From positions 62,001 through 126,000 of the forward strand of contig NZ_RSCL01000001.1 of NCBI RefSeq assembly GCF_003991905.1: a stretch of 64,000 nt of DNA. The letters are read 5' to 3'. A program made the translations under genes and the position numbers. Positions 18,392-27,515 of this stretch are shown here, piece after piece; position 1 is the stretch's first letter, and each line of letters begins with the position of its first letter. The notes beneath the pieces are model-generated. The model saw only the letters and a list, made by a program, of their open reading frames with translations, was not told where the DNA came from and ran no database searches. Source of the DNA: Dulcicalothrix desertica PCC 7102. GTDB taxonomy: Bacteria > Cyanobacteriota > Cyanobacteriia > Cyanobacteriales > Nostocaceae.

Positions 18392-18470
18392 ATCTTGTGG
18401 AGCGGGCATCCTTGCCCGCCTCTTAATTAATAATATTGAATAACAGGCAGGGATGCCTGTTCCACAAGAT
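18392..18470. repeat. Family D inverted repeat (CTTGTGGAGCGGGCATCC type)
   Basis: ATCTTGTGGAGCGGGCATCC on the left faces GGGATGCCTGTTCCACAAGA on the right, with GC-rich inner arms around an AT-rich centre. It lies between the HD remnant and the 3' end of the hybrid kinase. Partial copies lie near 23.48, 27.66, 30.78, 31.90, 44.20, 45.55, 47.13 and 63.63 kb. Confidence 0.8.
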
Positions 18471-18473
18471 TAA

Positions 18474-19661
18474 TCACTCAGGAACTAGAGGCAAAACCAC
18501 AGTAAAAGTAGTACCTACGTCTACTTGACTTGAAACTGATATTTGACCACCATGAGCATCAACGCATTTCTTGACAATTGATAATCCTAACCCTGTACCT
18601 GGTATGGCGCCAACATTTTCTGCACGATGGAAAGGATGAAAAAGTTTAGGTAAATCTTCGTGTGGTATACCAATACCAGAGTCTTGGATTTTAAAAGTGA
18701 CCTGATGTATATCGCTAAATAACTCAAAACGAATATCTCCACCTTTGTGCGAATACTTAATTGCGTTATTGAGTAGATTACCTAAAATATGTCTCAGCAA
18801 AGTTTCGTCCCATAACCCGGTATTGTAGGCGCCACCAGTTTCGTATATAACATTAAGGTGTTTTTCGCTGATTGTAAGATGTGCTTCTGAGATGAGTTGA
18901 CGGCAAAATGTTTCTAAATTAATTTCGTCTAATTCACAATGAACTTTTCCAGCATCAGCTTTACCGATAAATGACGCTTCGTCTAAAAGCTGTGCCATAT
19001 TTTTAATCGCAGAGCGTATCAACTGAAAGTGTAAGTGCTTTTTCTCTGGTGATAATCTAGCTTCGTTGTTTTGTAGTAATCCTGCGGCAAGTAAGATTGT
19101 ATTAAGTGGATTGCGAATGTCATGAGATAGCATTGAGACAAATTCGCTTTTGAACTCGTTGATTTCTTGTTTTTTAATTAATTCGGCAGTATATTCTTCT
19201 ACACGCATTTCTAACGTGTGGTTAACTGTACGTAAATTTTCTAGCGCATGTTTCCGCTCGATAGCATACCTCAAAGAACGTAACAACATGGCGCCGTTTA
19301 TTTGACGCTTAACTAAATAATCTTGGGCGCCTTGTCGCACCGCTTCTAAAGCTAATTCTTCATCGTTAGTATTAGTTAACACAACAATTGGTAAACTTGG
19401 CGCCAGATTAATCAAAGGTGGGAGCGAAGCGAGTCCATCGCTATCGGGAAGCGTTAAATCGAGTAAAACTACATCAAATGGACATTTAATATCACTAATT
19501 TGACATTGACTTAACTCGCGTAGCCCATCTCCCAAACGTTTTACATGTAATAACGAAAACTCGGAAGATTTATGTGTGGCGCCAGTCAGCAACTCTTGTA
19601 ACAACCTAGCTTCAGCCAAGCTGTCCTCAATTAGCAAAATTTTGACCAAGCTTTCAACCAT
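18474..19661 (-). CDS. Hybrid kinase (REC-HisKA-HATPase), phytochrome cassette
   Basis: 395 residues from ATG 19661; the frame also offers TTG 19667. The receiver domain (5-125) has Asp68 in VVLLDLTLPDSDG. A coiled linker (140-170) leads to HisKA with His180 in MLSHDIRNPL and to HATPase boxes NLLNNAIKY, DSGIGIPHEDL and GTGLGLSIV. It is the third gene after cph1 and rcp1 on the same strand, 48 bases beyond rcp1, so it probably acts downstream of the phytochrome. A family G palindrome sits in the spacer. Confidence 0.92.
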   Translation of the reverse strand: MVESLVKILLIEDSLAEARLLQELLTGATHKSSEFSLLHVKRLGDGLRELSQCQISDIKCPFDVVLLDLTLPDSDGLASLPPLINLAPSLPIVVLTNTNDEELALEAVRQGAQDYLVKRQINGAMLLRSLRYAIERKHALENLRTVNHTLEMRVEEYTAELIKKQEINEFKSEFVSMLSHDIRNPLNTILLAAGLLQNNEARLSPEKKHLHFQLIRSAIKNMAQLLDEASFIGKADAGKVHCELDEINLETFCRQLISEAHLTISEKHLNVIYETGGAYNTGLWDETLLRHILGNLLNNAIKYSHKGGDIRFELFSDIHQVTFKIQDSGIGIPHEDLPKLFHPFHRAENVGAIPGTGLGLSIVKKCVDAHGGQISVSSQVDVGTTFTVVLPLVPE

Positions 19662-19671
19662 AAGCAATAAA

Positions 19672-19700
19672 TGTAGAGACGTGATATATCACGTCTCCAG
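19672..19700. repeat. Family G palindrome (GAGACGTGATATATCACGTCTC)
   Basis: A perfect palindrome of about 22 bases centred near 19687 in the spacer between rcp1 and the next kinase. Related copies lie near 22668-22695 (GAGATATATCGCGTCTCTAC) and, degenerate, at 23342-23362. Confidence 0.75.
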
Positions 19701-19708
19701 ATTTTGTT

Positions 19709-20152
19709 TTATTCAAGGGGCAAAGTCACCACAGACAGCCAAAAATCCTCAATTATTTTGACAATTTGAAAAAGCTGGCTGAGATTGCGAGATTTAGTAA
19801 TGTAGCAATTTACGTGTAAATCGTAGCTGTGATAAATATCTTCCTCGTTACTCGAAGTCGTAAGTACTATTACGGGAATACGACGTAATTTTGGGTCTGT
19901 CTTTATTTCCGCAAGTACCTCACGTCCATCTTTTCTAGGCAAATTTAAGTCAAGCAATATTAAATCTGGACGTAGTGCATCTTTATACTCACCTTCCTGA
20001 TTTAAATACGCCATTGCATCAACACCATCACGAGCAGTGATTACTTGGTGAGGAAGTATGCTGTTCTTCAATACTTCTTGGATAAGACGAATATCAGCTT
20101 TATTGTCCTCGACCAAAAATATTGTTTTGGACTTTACGTCCTCTCCGCTCAC
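19709..20152 (-). CDS. rcp1: Rcp1-type response regulator of the phytochrome
   Basis: A single receiver domain, the expected phosphoryl acceptor of Cph1. GTG 20152 is chosen over the ATG at 20215 because GGAGG lies 8 bases upstream. With this start the phosphoacceptor is Asp68 (LILLDLNLP), the same number as in Synechocystis Rcp1. The 147-residue length also matches the family. Other conserved residues are VEDNKAD, the Thr-Thr in VLTTSSNEED and the Lys in YITKSRNL. The gene overlaps the 3' end of cph1 by about 53 bases, which indicates translational coupling. Confidence 0.93.
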   Translation of the reverse strand: MSGEDVKSKTIFLVEDNKADIRLIQEVLKNSILPHQVITARDGVDAMAYLNQEGEYKDALRPDLILLDLNLPRKDGREVLAEIKTDPKLRRIPVIVLTTSSNEEDIYHSYDLHVNCYITKSRNLSQLFQIVKIIEDFWLSVVTLPLE

Positions 20153-22403
20153 TACGCTGTCCTCCAACCGGAAGTGTAAAGTAAAAAGTGGCGCCTTCAC
20201 CAAGTTTGGACTCAACCCAAATGCGTCCTCGGTGACATTCTATGATTTTTTTGCAAATTGCTAGTCCCATTCCCGTACCTGGATACTCATCGCGCGTATG
20301 TAGACGCTGGAAAATTACAAAGATACGTTCGCTGAATTTCGGGTCAATCCCAATACCGTTATCATACACCGAGAATAACCACTCGTCTTCGAGTCGAGTT
20401 GTACTAATGTGAATTTTGGGTGTTTCGTCACTGTGGAATTTAATGGCATTACCAACCAAATTCTGGAACAACTGCATTAGCTGGGTGCGGTCTGCCATAA
20501 CCGTCGGCAAATCATCATGCGTAATTATTGCCTTGGTTTCTGCTGTGCGCTGACGTAAATGTGTTAACGCACGTTCTAATGATGTATTTGCATCTGTTAG
20601 TTCAAATTCAACCGCTTGCACATCAACTTTAGAATATGCCAATACATCATCGATTAAGGTTTGCATTAAGCTAACACCTTCGACGGCATAATTAATAAAC
20701 TCAGTCGCATCCTCATCAAGTTCATTACTATAGCGCATCTCTAATAGCTGCACATAATTTGCCACTTGATTTAATGGTTCTTGCAAATCGTGCGATGCAA
20801 CGTAAGCAAACTTTTTCAACTCAGCATTAGATAGTTCTAAGTCACGCGCGAGTTGAGCTAATTCATCAGCTTGCCGCAATACAATATTAACAATCCCTTT
20901 GCGTAATTCTAACGCTGCTTTTACCTCAACCAACTTCCAAGGTAACGAAGTCAACCGTACCGTTTGTTTCCACAATTCAAACGATTTACGTGGACTGATG
21001 CGTAAATGTCCTTCTGTTTGACTATATTCAAAGGCATTATTTGGGTCTCCACCCCAATTTACAGTTTGTATAACTTCTGGACGGAACCACAGCACATAAT
21101 TACGTTTAGAAATCGGAATCGCTAGTAAACCACTGGCAACATTTTTATATTTTTCCGCATCTGGATAATGCTGTGGTAGCGAATTGGTATAAAATACATC
21201 TTCATTTACGTTCGCTTGTAGCCATTGAATAAGATAATTTAAATCTTCTTCTTTGGGAGTTTCACCAATTAACGTGTATTTTCCGCCAAAATAAACTGCT
21301 GCACCCTGTGCTTCCGCTAAATCTAGTAAATTCGGTTGATGCTGTACCAAACCATCAACAAAATTTTCTGATTGCGACATATATTCAACTAATTTCGATT
21401 GAATATGTGTAAGCTGCATTCGGTAATCATAATCTTGAGTTTCTTCGTGCGCTGATATTTCTGAAAATATTACCCTTCCTAAAAACTCGCAAGCTTTACG
21501 CAATTCGTAAGAAACATATTTCGGTGTTTGATGATGACATGCAATAAGACCCCACAACTGACCGTCTTTTATCAAAGAAATTGTCATCGAGGCGCCGACA
21601 CCCATATTATGTAGATATTCAATGTGACACTTTGAAGCACTTCTCAATACCGAATTAGTCAAATTTGCTGGTGACTCGGTAATTGGATTTATAGCAGGTA
21701 CAACTTCTACGGGTTCAGCGTGAGTATCAGGTATCAACCGAATCCAATTTGAAGCAAACAATTTACGTGCAGGTTTAGGAATATCAGACTCAGGATAATG
21801 TAATCCCAAATATGACTCCAAATGACTGAGCTTTTCTTCCCCAATGACAGAACCATGTCCATCATGGTCAAACTTATACAGCATTACCCTGTCAAACCCA
21901 GTAATTTTTCTAACCTCCTGCACAATAATTTGGCAAAAATCGCGAAGATTAGTAGTAGACTCAAGCCTATTAATGGAAGTACGCGCTAAATGATAAAAAC
22001 TTAAGAACGGAATATTTTCGTGTGCAAAAGTTGGTTCTAACTCTAAAACCAAAAAACCTTCCGACGTGCGATGAAAAACAGCATCAAACACAGCATAATC
22101 ATCACCTCTTTTCCGCACCCATATTTTCGTTGGGTTCAAATAATCAAGACTTTCGGCTGTCAACCCAGTTTGAATTTGCTCAACCTGGAAAGGGTCGAGT
22201 AAATCAAAAAGCGTTCCTTCTAACAAATCTGACTCAGTTATGCCAAAGTGAGTATACACATTACTACTCACCTGTAATATGCTTAATTCAGGCTCTTGTA
22301 AAACAATCAGCACACCATGCGGCTGAATTTGAGTATTGAGATGAATTGGCGCCTCTCTTAATTGCGTCAAATTAACGCTTTGTAAACTTGTATCATTAAT
22401 CAT
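20100..22403 (-). CDS. cph1: Cph1-type cyanobacterial phytochrome histidine kinase
   Basis: A red/far-red photoreceptor kinase of 767 residues with PAS (about 20-120), GAF (145-315), PHY (330-510), HisKA and HATPase domains. The GAF domain holds PESDIP (204-209) and the bilin-binding Cys259 followed by His260 (SKCHIEYL). The N-terminal Cys of biliverdin-binding bacteriophytochromes is absent, so phycocyanobilin is the expected chromophore. The PHY tongue has WGGDP and PRKSF. The phosphorylated His538 is in YVASHDLQEPL; both numbers equal those of Synechocystis Cph1. The end (RSERRGRKVQ) is poorly conserved and overlaps rcp1. Confidence 0.95.
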   Translation of the reverse strand: MINDTSLQSVNLTQLREAPIHLNTQIQPHGVLIVLQEPELSILQVSSNVYTHFGITESDLLEGTLFDLLDPFQVEQIQTGLTAESLDYLNPTKIWVRKRGDDYAVFDAVFHRTSEGFLVLELEPTFAHENIPFLSFYHLARTSINRLESTTNLRDFCQIIVQEVRKITGFDRVMLYKFDHDGHGSVIGEEKLSHLESYLGLHYPESDIPKPARKLFASNWIRLIPDTHAEPVEVVPAINPITESPANLTNSVLRSASKCHIEYLHNMGVGASMTISLIKDGQLWGLIACHHQTPKYVSYELRKACEFLGRVIFSEISAHEETQDYDYRMQLTHIQSKLVEYMSQSENFVDGLVQHQPNLLDLAEAQGAAVYFGGKYTLIGETPKEEDLNYLIQWLQANVNEDVFYTNSLPQHYPDAEKYKNVASGLLAIPISKRNYVLWFRPEVIQTVNWGGDPNNAFEYSQTEGHLRISPRKSFELWKQTVRLTSLPWKLVEVKAALELRKGIVNIVLRQADELAQLARDLELSNAELKKFAYVASHDLQEPLNQVANYVQLLEMRYSNELDEDATEFINYAVEGVSLMQTLIDDVLAYSKVDVQAVEFELTDANTSLERALTHLRQRTAETKAIITHDDLPTVMADRTQLMQLFQNLVGNAIKFHSDETPKIHISTTRLEDEWLFSVYDNGIGIDPKFSERIFVIFQRLHTRDEYPGTGMGLAICKKIIECHRGRIWVESKLGEGATFYFTLPVGGQRSERRGRKVQNNIFGRGQ

Positions 22404-22789
22404 TACAGTCCCCTCTCAAAACGTAGGTTGGGTGGAGGCTTTGCGGAACCCAACATAAATACTCGCGATTTGTTGGGTTCCGTTCCTCCACCCAACCTAC
22501 CAAGATACAAATTAATTTTGATTTTATTTTCTAGCTTTAAGATTTTAACAACAAGTAAATTCACTGATGAATAATAAATGTAAAATATACTAATTTACCT
22601 AATCTCGCTTTTGTTAAGTAATAAGTATATATGTGTAGAAAAGATAAGAAGTGATAAAAAACACAAATGTAGAGATATATCGCGTCTCTACAATGTGCGG
22701 TTTATGAATGATATGCGGAGTACCAGATTGACTATATTTATAGTAAAATTGAATAAATAATATAGTTTTTGTGCTGATAAAATTAATAT
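22404..22789. repeat. Intergenic region with family E hairpin and family G copy
   Basis: A long hairpin at about 22423-22502 has arms GTAGGTTGGGTGGAGG and CCTCCACCCAACCTAC with GAACCCAACA on the inside. It lies directly upstream of cph1. A family G half-site (ATATATCGCGTCTCTAC) lies near 22675. The rest is AT-rich and must contain the cph1 promoter and that of the toxin-antitoxin pair. Confidence 0.75.
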
Positions 22790-23008
22790 ATGACCGAGTT
22801 ACTTGAACAAGCAATAGCCAAACTCAAGACCTTGCCGACTAATGAGCAAGATGCTATGGCTGCAATGATTTTAGAAGAATTGGAAGAAGAAAGGCTATGG
22901 GATGAAGCTTTTAGCCGCTCAAAAGATAAACTTGCTCTCCTTGCTGCTCAGGCAACGGCTGATTATTATGCAGGAAAAACTGAAGAGTTAGACCCAGACA
23001 CATTGTGA
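22790..23008 (+). CDS. Antitoxin of a type II RelE/ParE system
   Basis: 72 residues, acidic, helical: LLEQAIAKLKTLPTNEQDAMAAMILEEL, then a region with ALLAAQATADYYAGKTEELDPD. The pattern fits small cyanobacterial antitoxins paired with RelE/ParE toxins. Its stop TGA overlaps the toxin's GTG start (GTGA), a typical coupled arrangement. The DNA-binding fold is not certain from sequence alone. Confidence 0.8.
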   Translation: MTELLEQAIAKLKTLPTNEQDAMAAMILEELEEERLWDEAFSRSKDKLALLAAQATADYYAGKTEELDPDTL

Positions 23009-23337
23009 ATTCGCGTATTAATGCTCAGTTCCGCACCAGCTTTGGTTATCTACCTGAACAAGTTAAAGAGCAAACCCGTCAAGCATACCGTCTATTTAAA
23101 CAAGATCCAAGCCATCCTAGCTTGCGCTTTAAAAAGGTGAATCCAGAATTACCTATTTACTCTGCTCGAATTAACAAAAGTTATCGAGCAGTTGGAAAAT
23201 TAGAAGGAGATACAATTATTTGGTTTTGGGTTGGTTCCCATACAGAATACGATAGGTTACTGTTACTGAAAAAATCTTTGTTTGCAATAAATAATATCAT
23301 GTCCGGTAGCGTAACCGTAATAAAATCCTTGTCCTGA
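23005..23337 (+). CDS. RelE/ParE-family toxin
   Basis: 110 residues from GTG 23005. The compact fold pattern is RTSFGYLPEQVKEQTRQAYRLFKQDPSHPSLRFKKV, then YSARINKSYRAVG and DTIIWFWVGSHTEYDRLL, matching RelE/ParE mRNA or gyrase toxins. Homologues usually end soon after the YDRLL motif. Here about 20 extra residues (LKKSLFAINNIMSGSVTVIKSLS region) run on, possibly through loss of the original stop, so activity may be altered. The antitoxin gene precedes it with a 4-base overlap. Confidence 0.85.
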   Translation: MNSRINAQFRTSFGYLPEQVKEQTRQAYRLFKQDPSHPSLRFKKVNPELPIYSARINKSYRAVGKLEGDTIIWFWVGSHTEYDRLLLLKKSLFAINNIMSGSVTVIKSLS

Positions 23338-23503
23338 TGTTACATGTAACGTCTCTACATTGTGGGCAATCAACCAGACATGATATAACTCATCCGTTAC
23401 ATCCGTGTTCATCCGTTGCAAACCTCTCTTCTCTGTGAACTCTCGTGGTCTCTTTGGTAAAAATAATTACTGACTGCACAGTTCGTATGCCTGTGCTACA
23501 AGA
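23338..23503. repeat. Composite repeat block (families G, C, CTCTGTG and D)
   Basis: In order: a degenerate family G copy, a family C stretch (ATCCGTTACATCCGTG), a CTCGTGGTCTCTTTGGTAAAAA segment and a family D half (GCCTGTGCTACAAGA). The last two occur together again near 44.15 and 47.09 kb. The block ends at the stop codon of the mannosyltransferase gene. Confidence 0.75.
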
Positions 23504-25015
23504 TTAAATCCAGGAATTAAACCACATTCGTAATTTGTACGCTTCTGAAGTGAGTGGTAAACCAAGATATAATGGCAACCAGAATAGAAAAGCCCCGATA
23601 ATTAAAAATGTTATAGTTACACCTAGCGCGCGTAACGTAGCTATATAACTGCGAAGCAATTGGTCTACAACCCAAGCTATTGCCATAAAAGCAAACACTA
23701 CCCCCGTCATATAGTGGTAGATAAACAAACACCGCGTTACTTTTACCCACGGCATTAAATTAACTAAATAATTTACTACTAAGTACAAACCAATCCAAAT
23801 ATCGATACTTAGCTCCGGTACTACTAAGCGCTGTTGCTGTAACGAAGGCGCCACCAATTTCCAAACAAGCATCCCAAATAAAAGTATAATTGCCGCTAAC
23901 CCAAACCACCACAAAAACGGATTCCCCATTGCGTGAACATCATAAATAACTTTGCCTGCACCTTGTGGTAACGGTGGGCCAAACACAGGTAAAGGGTCTT
24001 GAAAACTCTGAGTAGTTTGATAATAATACGCCATCGGTCGCGTCATCAGGGGCCACTTATACCAAGCTGCACAGTAAGGGTGAACAGCAGCGTTGTTCCC
24101 ACCCATACGTCCGTGGAACCCCAAGATTTGTTTGTGAACCTCAATAAAGTTGTACTTCGTGTCAAGTAATAAATGGGGAATCCAAATAACACTGTAAATT
24201 ATAACGGGAATAATTCCCAAATATAGGGCAACGTGAAAAATGTTTAACTGCGTCAGGTTTTGAAGTGGAGATATTTGCAGAGTTTTTACGCGATATTTAG
24301 TTGCAGTCTGACTACTAAAGGCTTTATTGCTCAATTTATGTGCATATTCTTCATGTGTCTCACTATCGCTTGTTTTTTTGCGTAATATCTGAAATCCCCA
24401 AGCGATAACCCACATACTATAGGCGCCCAAAAGGTACCATAAACCATTCCATTTTGTCGCAATTGAGGCGCCAAAAGCAATACCTGCCACTGCTAAATAT
24501 ATATGGCGCCGTTGATTTTTCTTATTAAGTGCTAAAAGCAACAAAAACTGACCAAGTAAACCGCAGATAACTATATATTGATTAATCAAAGCGTAGCGCG
24601 CTTCGACAATAAAAATACCGTCCAATGCGGTAAATAACCCAGCAATTAAACCAAAACTGCGACGGTGACTAAGTTGATAAGCGATACCAGCAATAAGTAA
24701 CCCAATAAACGAACCAGTAAAAGCATTCATCCAACGGTAAGCAAGCGGAGACATTAACGACCCCGCTAAACCATTAACTTCACTTTGCCACCAAGGTACA
24801 TGTTTACCAATCCAAATACCCAAAGCAATAACTAACTTACCAAATGGCGGATGACCATCGAAGAACGGCACACCTGTCAGATAATCATTACCAAACTTCG
24901 CGTAGTAAACCTCATCAAATACAAGCGTATTGAATCTTCCCAGTCCCCAAAACCGTAAAGCGAGTGATAGCAAAAACACACTCACCAAACCTATTTGAAA
25001 CCATTTTTTAGTCAT
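23504..25015 (-). CDS. PMT-family (GT39) phospholipid-linked mannosyltransferase
   Basis: A polytopic membrane protein of 503 residues with about 10-11 helices. The GT39 signature is near the N-terminus: FDEVYYAKFG with the catalytic Asp-Glu, then FDGHPPFGKL in the first extracytoplasmic loop. Later come LDGIFIVEARYALIN and ATKWNGLWYL, and the C-terminal four-helix part contains FIYHYMTGVVFAFMA. Such enzymes move mannose from a polyprenyl phosphate carrier to protein Ser/Thr residues or other acceptors on the periplasmic side. The 3' stop abuts a repeat block. Confidence 0.92.
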   Translation of the reverse strand: MTKKWFQIGLVSVFLLSLALRFWGLGRFNTLVFDEVYYAKFGNDYLTGVPFFDGHPPFGKLVIALGIWIGKHVPWWQSEVNGLAGSLMSPLAYRWMNAFTGSFIGLLIAGIAYQLSHRRSFGLIAGLFTALDGIFIVEARYALINQYIVICGLLGQFLLLLALNKKNQRRHIYLAVAGIAFGASIATKWNGLWYLLGAYSMWVIAWGFQILRKKTSDSETHEEYAHKLSNKAFSSQTATKYRVKTLQISPLQNLTQLNIFHVALYLGIIPVIIYSVIWIPHLLLDTKYNFIEVHKQILGFHGRMGGNNAAVHPYCAAWYKWPLMTRPMAYYYQTTQSFQDPLPVFGPPLPQGAGKVIYDVHAMGNPFLWWFGLAAIILLFGMLVWKLVAPSLQQQRLVVPELSIDIWIGLYLVVNYLVNLMPWVKVTRCLFIYHYMTGVVFAFMAIAWVVDQLLRSYIATLRALGVTITFLIIGAFLFWLPLYLGLPLTSEAYKLRMWFNSWI

Positions 25016-25024
25016 GAGTTAGAA

Positions 25025-25086
25025 GTAATGAGTTCTGAGTGCTGAGTGCTTTGAACTTCTTTACTCAGAACTCAGCACTCAGCACT
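25025..25086. repeat. Heptamer repeats forming an inverted pair
   Basis: GAGTTCTGAGTGCTGAGTGCT is followed 17 bases later by AGAACTCAGCACTCAGCACT, so the heptamer blocks are inverted and can form a stable hairpin. It fills the space between ppsA and the mannosyltransferase gene and could act as a terminator for ppsA. Confidence 0.8.
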
Positions 25087-25088
25087 TT

Positions 25089-27515
25089 CTACTTGCCATT
25101 TTCTACTTTAGCGATTTCTAGCATTGTTTTTAAAACCGAATCAGGATTTAAGCTAATTGTGTCAATTCCTTCTTCGACTAGAAACTGGGCAAACTCTGGA
25201 TAGTCACTAGGCGCCTGTCCACAAATACCTATCTTACGATTTTTGCGCTTTGCTGCTTGAATTGCCATTTTTACCATTCGTTTGACACCTTCGCTACGTT
25301 CGTCAAATAACGCAGCGACCAAAGAAGAATCTCTATCAATTCCTAACGTTAGCTGTGTTAGGTCATTTGAACCAATCGAGAATCCATCAAAAACTTCAGC
25401 AAATTCTTCTGCCATAATGACATTATTGGGCAATTCGCACATTACATAAATCTGTAAACCCTTATCACCCTGCTTCAATCCATTTTTCGCCATTTCTTCA
25501 ATCACCAAACGTCCTTCGGATGGAGTACGGCAGAAGGGTATCATTGGTATCAAATTTACTAAACCCATGCAATCACGAGCAATTTTGAGTGCGCGACATT
25601 CTAACGCAAATGCATCGCGATAACCTGCATCATAATAACGCGCGGCGCCTCGCCATCCTAACATTGGGTTTTCTTCGTTGGGTTCAAATTGTCTACCACC
25701 AAGTAAATTAGCGTATTCGTTACTCTTAAAGTCCGACATTCTGACAATTACAGGTTTAGGATAAAACGCTGCTGCAATAGTCGCAACACCTTGTGTTAGC
25801 TTATCAACGAAATACTGCGATTTATCTTCGTACTGTGCCGTCATCTGGGCTATTTTCGCTTTTGCAACTTCGTCTTTTAACTCGTTGTAACGTAGCAAAG
25901 CCATTGGGTGTGTCTGAATTTGGTTGGCAATAATAAACTCAGTGCGCGCTAAACCTACTCCATCGTTAGGAATCATTGATAATTTCAACGCTTCCTGTGG
26001 GTTGCCAACGTTCATTAAAATTTTAGTACGTGTACGAGGTAAATTCTCTAACGGTATTTCTTCAACTTCAAAAGGTAATAACCCACTGTAAACTCGTCCT
26101 TCTTCACCTTCTGCACAAGAAACAGTTACTTCTTGACCAGTTTCTAACACCTGTGTTGCATTAATACAGCCAACAATTGCCGGAACTCCTAATTCCCGCG
26201 CAATAATTGCAGCGTGACATACTCTTCCACCCGAATTTGTGACAATAGCACTTGCACGCTTCATTATTGGTTCCCAGTCCGGGTCAGTTCTATCTGTGAC
26301 GAGTACTTCCCCTGGTTGAAACTCATTAATTTTATCTGTGTCAACAATTACCCTAACTTTACCTCGATTAATCATCTCCCCAACTGCACGACCTGTCACC
26401 AAAAGATTTTTCTCTTCTCCTAGCAGCTTATATGTTCTTAATACTGCATGGTTTTTCTGTGACTGTACGGTTTCAGGACGTGCTTGCACTATAAATAACT
26501 CGTTTGTAATACCGTCTTTTGCCCACTCAATGTCCATTGGACTTGTGGCGCCGTTTACAATTGAGTAATGGTCTTCAATTAAACATGCCCACGAAGCTAA
26601 TTGTAATATTTCATCATCCGTAAGAGCATATCTATTTTGGTCTTCTTTAGATACTGGAATATTATTAGTTGTTGACCCTTCATAAACCATCTTTAAAGCT
26701 TTACTACCCAATTTTTTATTTATAATGGGTCGAAAACCATCTTTTAATGTTGGTTTAAATACATAATACTCATCGGGATTTACGGTTCCTTGGACTACAT
26801 TTTCACCTAACCCATAAGCAGCAGTAATAAGTGCAGTGTTTTCAAAACCAGTTTCAGTATCAATACTAAACATTACCCCCGATGTCGCTAAGTCAGAACG
26901 CACCATTTTTTGCACTCCAACAGCAAGGGCAATATCAAAATGGTTAAAGTTTTTAGCTTCACGGTAAGATATTGCACGGTCAGTAAATATGGAAGCAAAG
27001 CAGCGATGACACGCATTTAAAACCGCTTCAATGCCAGTAATATTAAGATATGTATCTTGCTGTCCTGCAAAACTAGCATCAGGTAAATCTTCAGCAGTTG
27101 CAGAAGAACGCACAGCAACATCAGTATTTTCATTGTACTGCTCGCAAAGCTTTTGATAGGCGCCACTTATTGCATCCTCCAAATCTGCTGGGAAAGGAGT
27201 ATTCATTAACAAAGCGCGCGCTTCGGAACCAACAAGTTTAAGATTATTAATATCTTCAACATCAAGGTCATGAAACAGCTTGCGGAGCTTCTCTTCTAAC
27301 TGTGCGGACTGTAGGAAATATCGATAAGCGTATGCAGTGGTGGCAAAACCATTAGGAACATTAACACCTTGAGGTTTAAGCTGTTGAATCATCTCTCCCA
27401 ACGAGGCATTTTTCCCACCAACAAAAGGAATATCTTTTATACCAACCGAATCAAACCAAAGGATAAAAGCTTGTTCTATGGAGGATTGAGATAAAGTGTT
27501 CTTGGTTAATACCAT
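25089..27515 (-). CDS. ppsA: Phosphoenolpyruvate synthase
   Basis: Makes phosphoenolpyruvate from pyruvate and ATP for gluconeogenesis. 808 residues if started at ATG 27515. The first ATG (27524) has AGGAGG only one base away, while the second has it at 10 bases, so the second is preferred. The N-terminal nucleotide-binding domain has VGGKNASLGEM and VRSSATAEDLPDASFAGQQ. The central swivel domain has the phospho-His in GGRVCHAAIIARELG. The C-terminal PEP-binding barrel has GLARTEF, MPFCRTPSE-type MIPFCRT, and IGSNDLTQLTLGIDRD with IGICGQ. Confidence 0.97.
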   Translation of the reverse strand: MVLTKNTLSQSSIEQAFILWFDSVGIKDIPFVGGKNASLGEMIQQLKPQGVNVPNGFATTAYAYRYFLQSAQLEEKLRKLFHDLDVEDINNLKLVGSEARALLMNTPFPADLEDAISGAYQKLCEQYNENTDVAVRSSATAEDLPDASFAGQQDTYLNITGIEAVLNACHRCFASIFTDRAISYREAKNFNHFDIALAVGVQKMVRSDLATSGVMFSIDTETGFENTALITAAYGLGENVVQGTVNPDEYYVFKPTLKDGFRPIINKKLGSKALKMVYEGSTTNNIPVSKEDQNRYALTDDEILQLASWACLIEDHYSIVNGATSPMDIEWAKDGITNELFIVQARPETVQSQKNHAVLRTYKLLGEEKNLLVTGRAVGEMINRGKVRVIVDTDKINEFQPGEVLVTDRTDPDWEPIMKRASAIVTNSGGRVCHAAIIARELGVPAIVGCINATQVLETGQEVTVSCAEGEEGRVYSGLLPFEVEEIPLENLPRTRTKILMNVGNPQEALKLSMIPNDGVGLARTEFIIANQIQTHPMALLRYNELKDEVAKAKIAQMTAQYEDKSQYFVDKLTQGVATIAAAFYPKPVIVRMSDFKSNEYANLLGGRQFEPNEENPMLGWRGAARYYDAGYRDAFALECRALKIARDCMGLVNLIPMIPFCRTPSEGRLVIEEMAKNGLKQGDKGLQIYVMCELPNNVIMAEEFAEVFDGFSIGSNDLTQLTLGIDRDSSLVAALFDERSEGVKRMVKMAIQAAKRKNRKIGICGQAPSDYPEFAQFLVEEGIDTISLNPDSVLKTMLEIAKVENGK

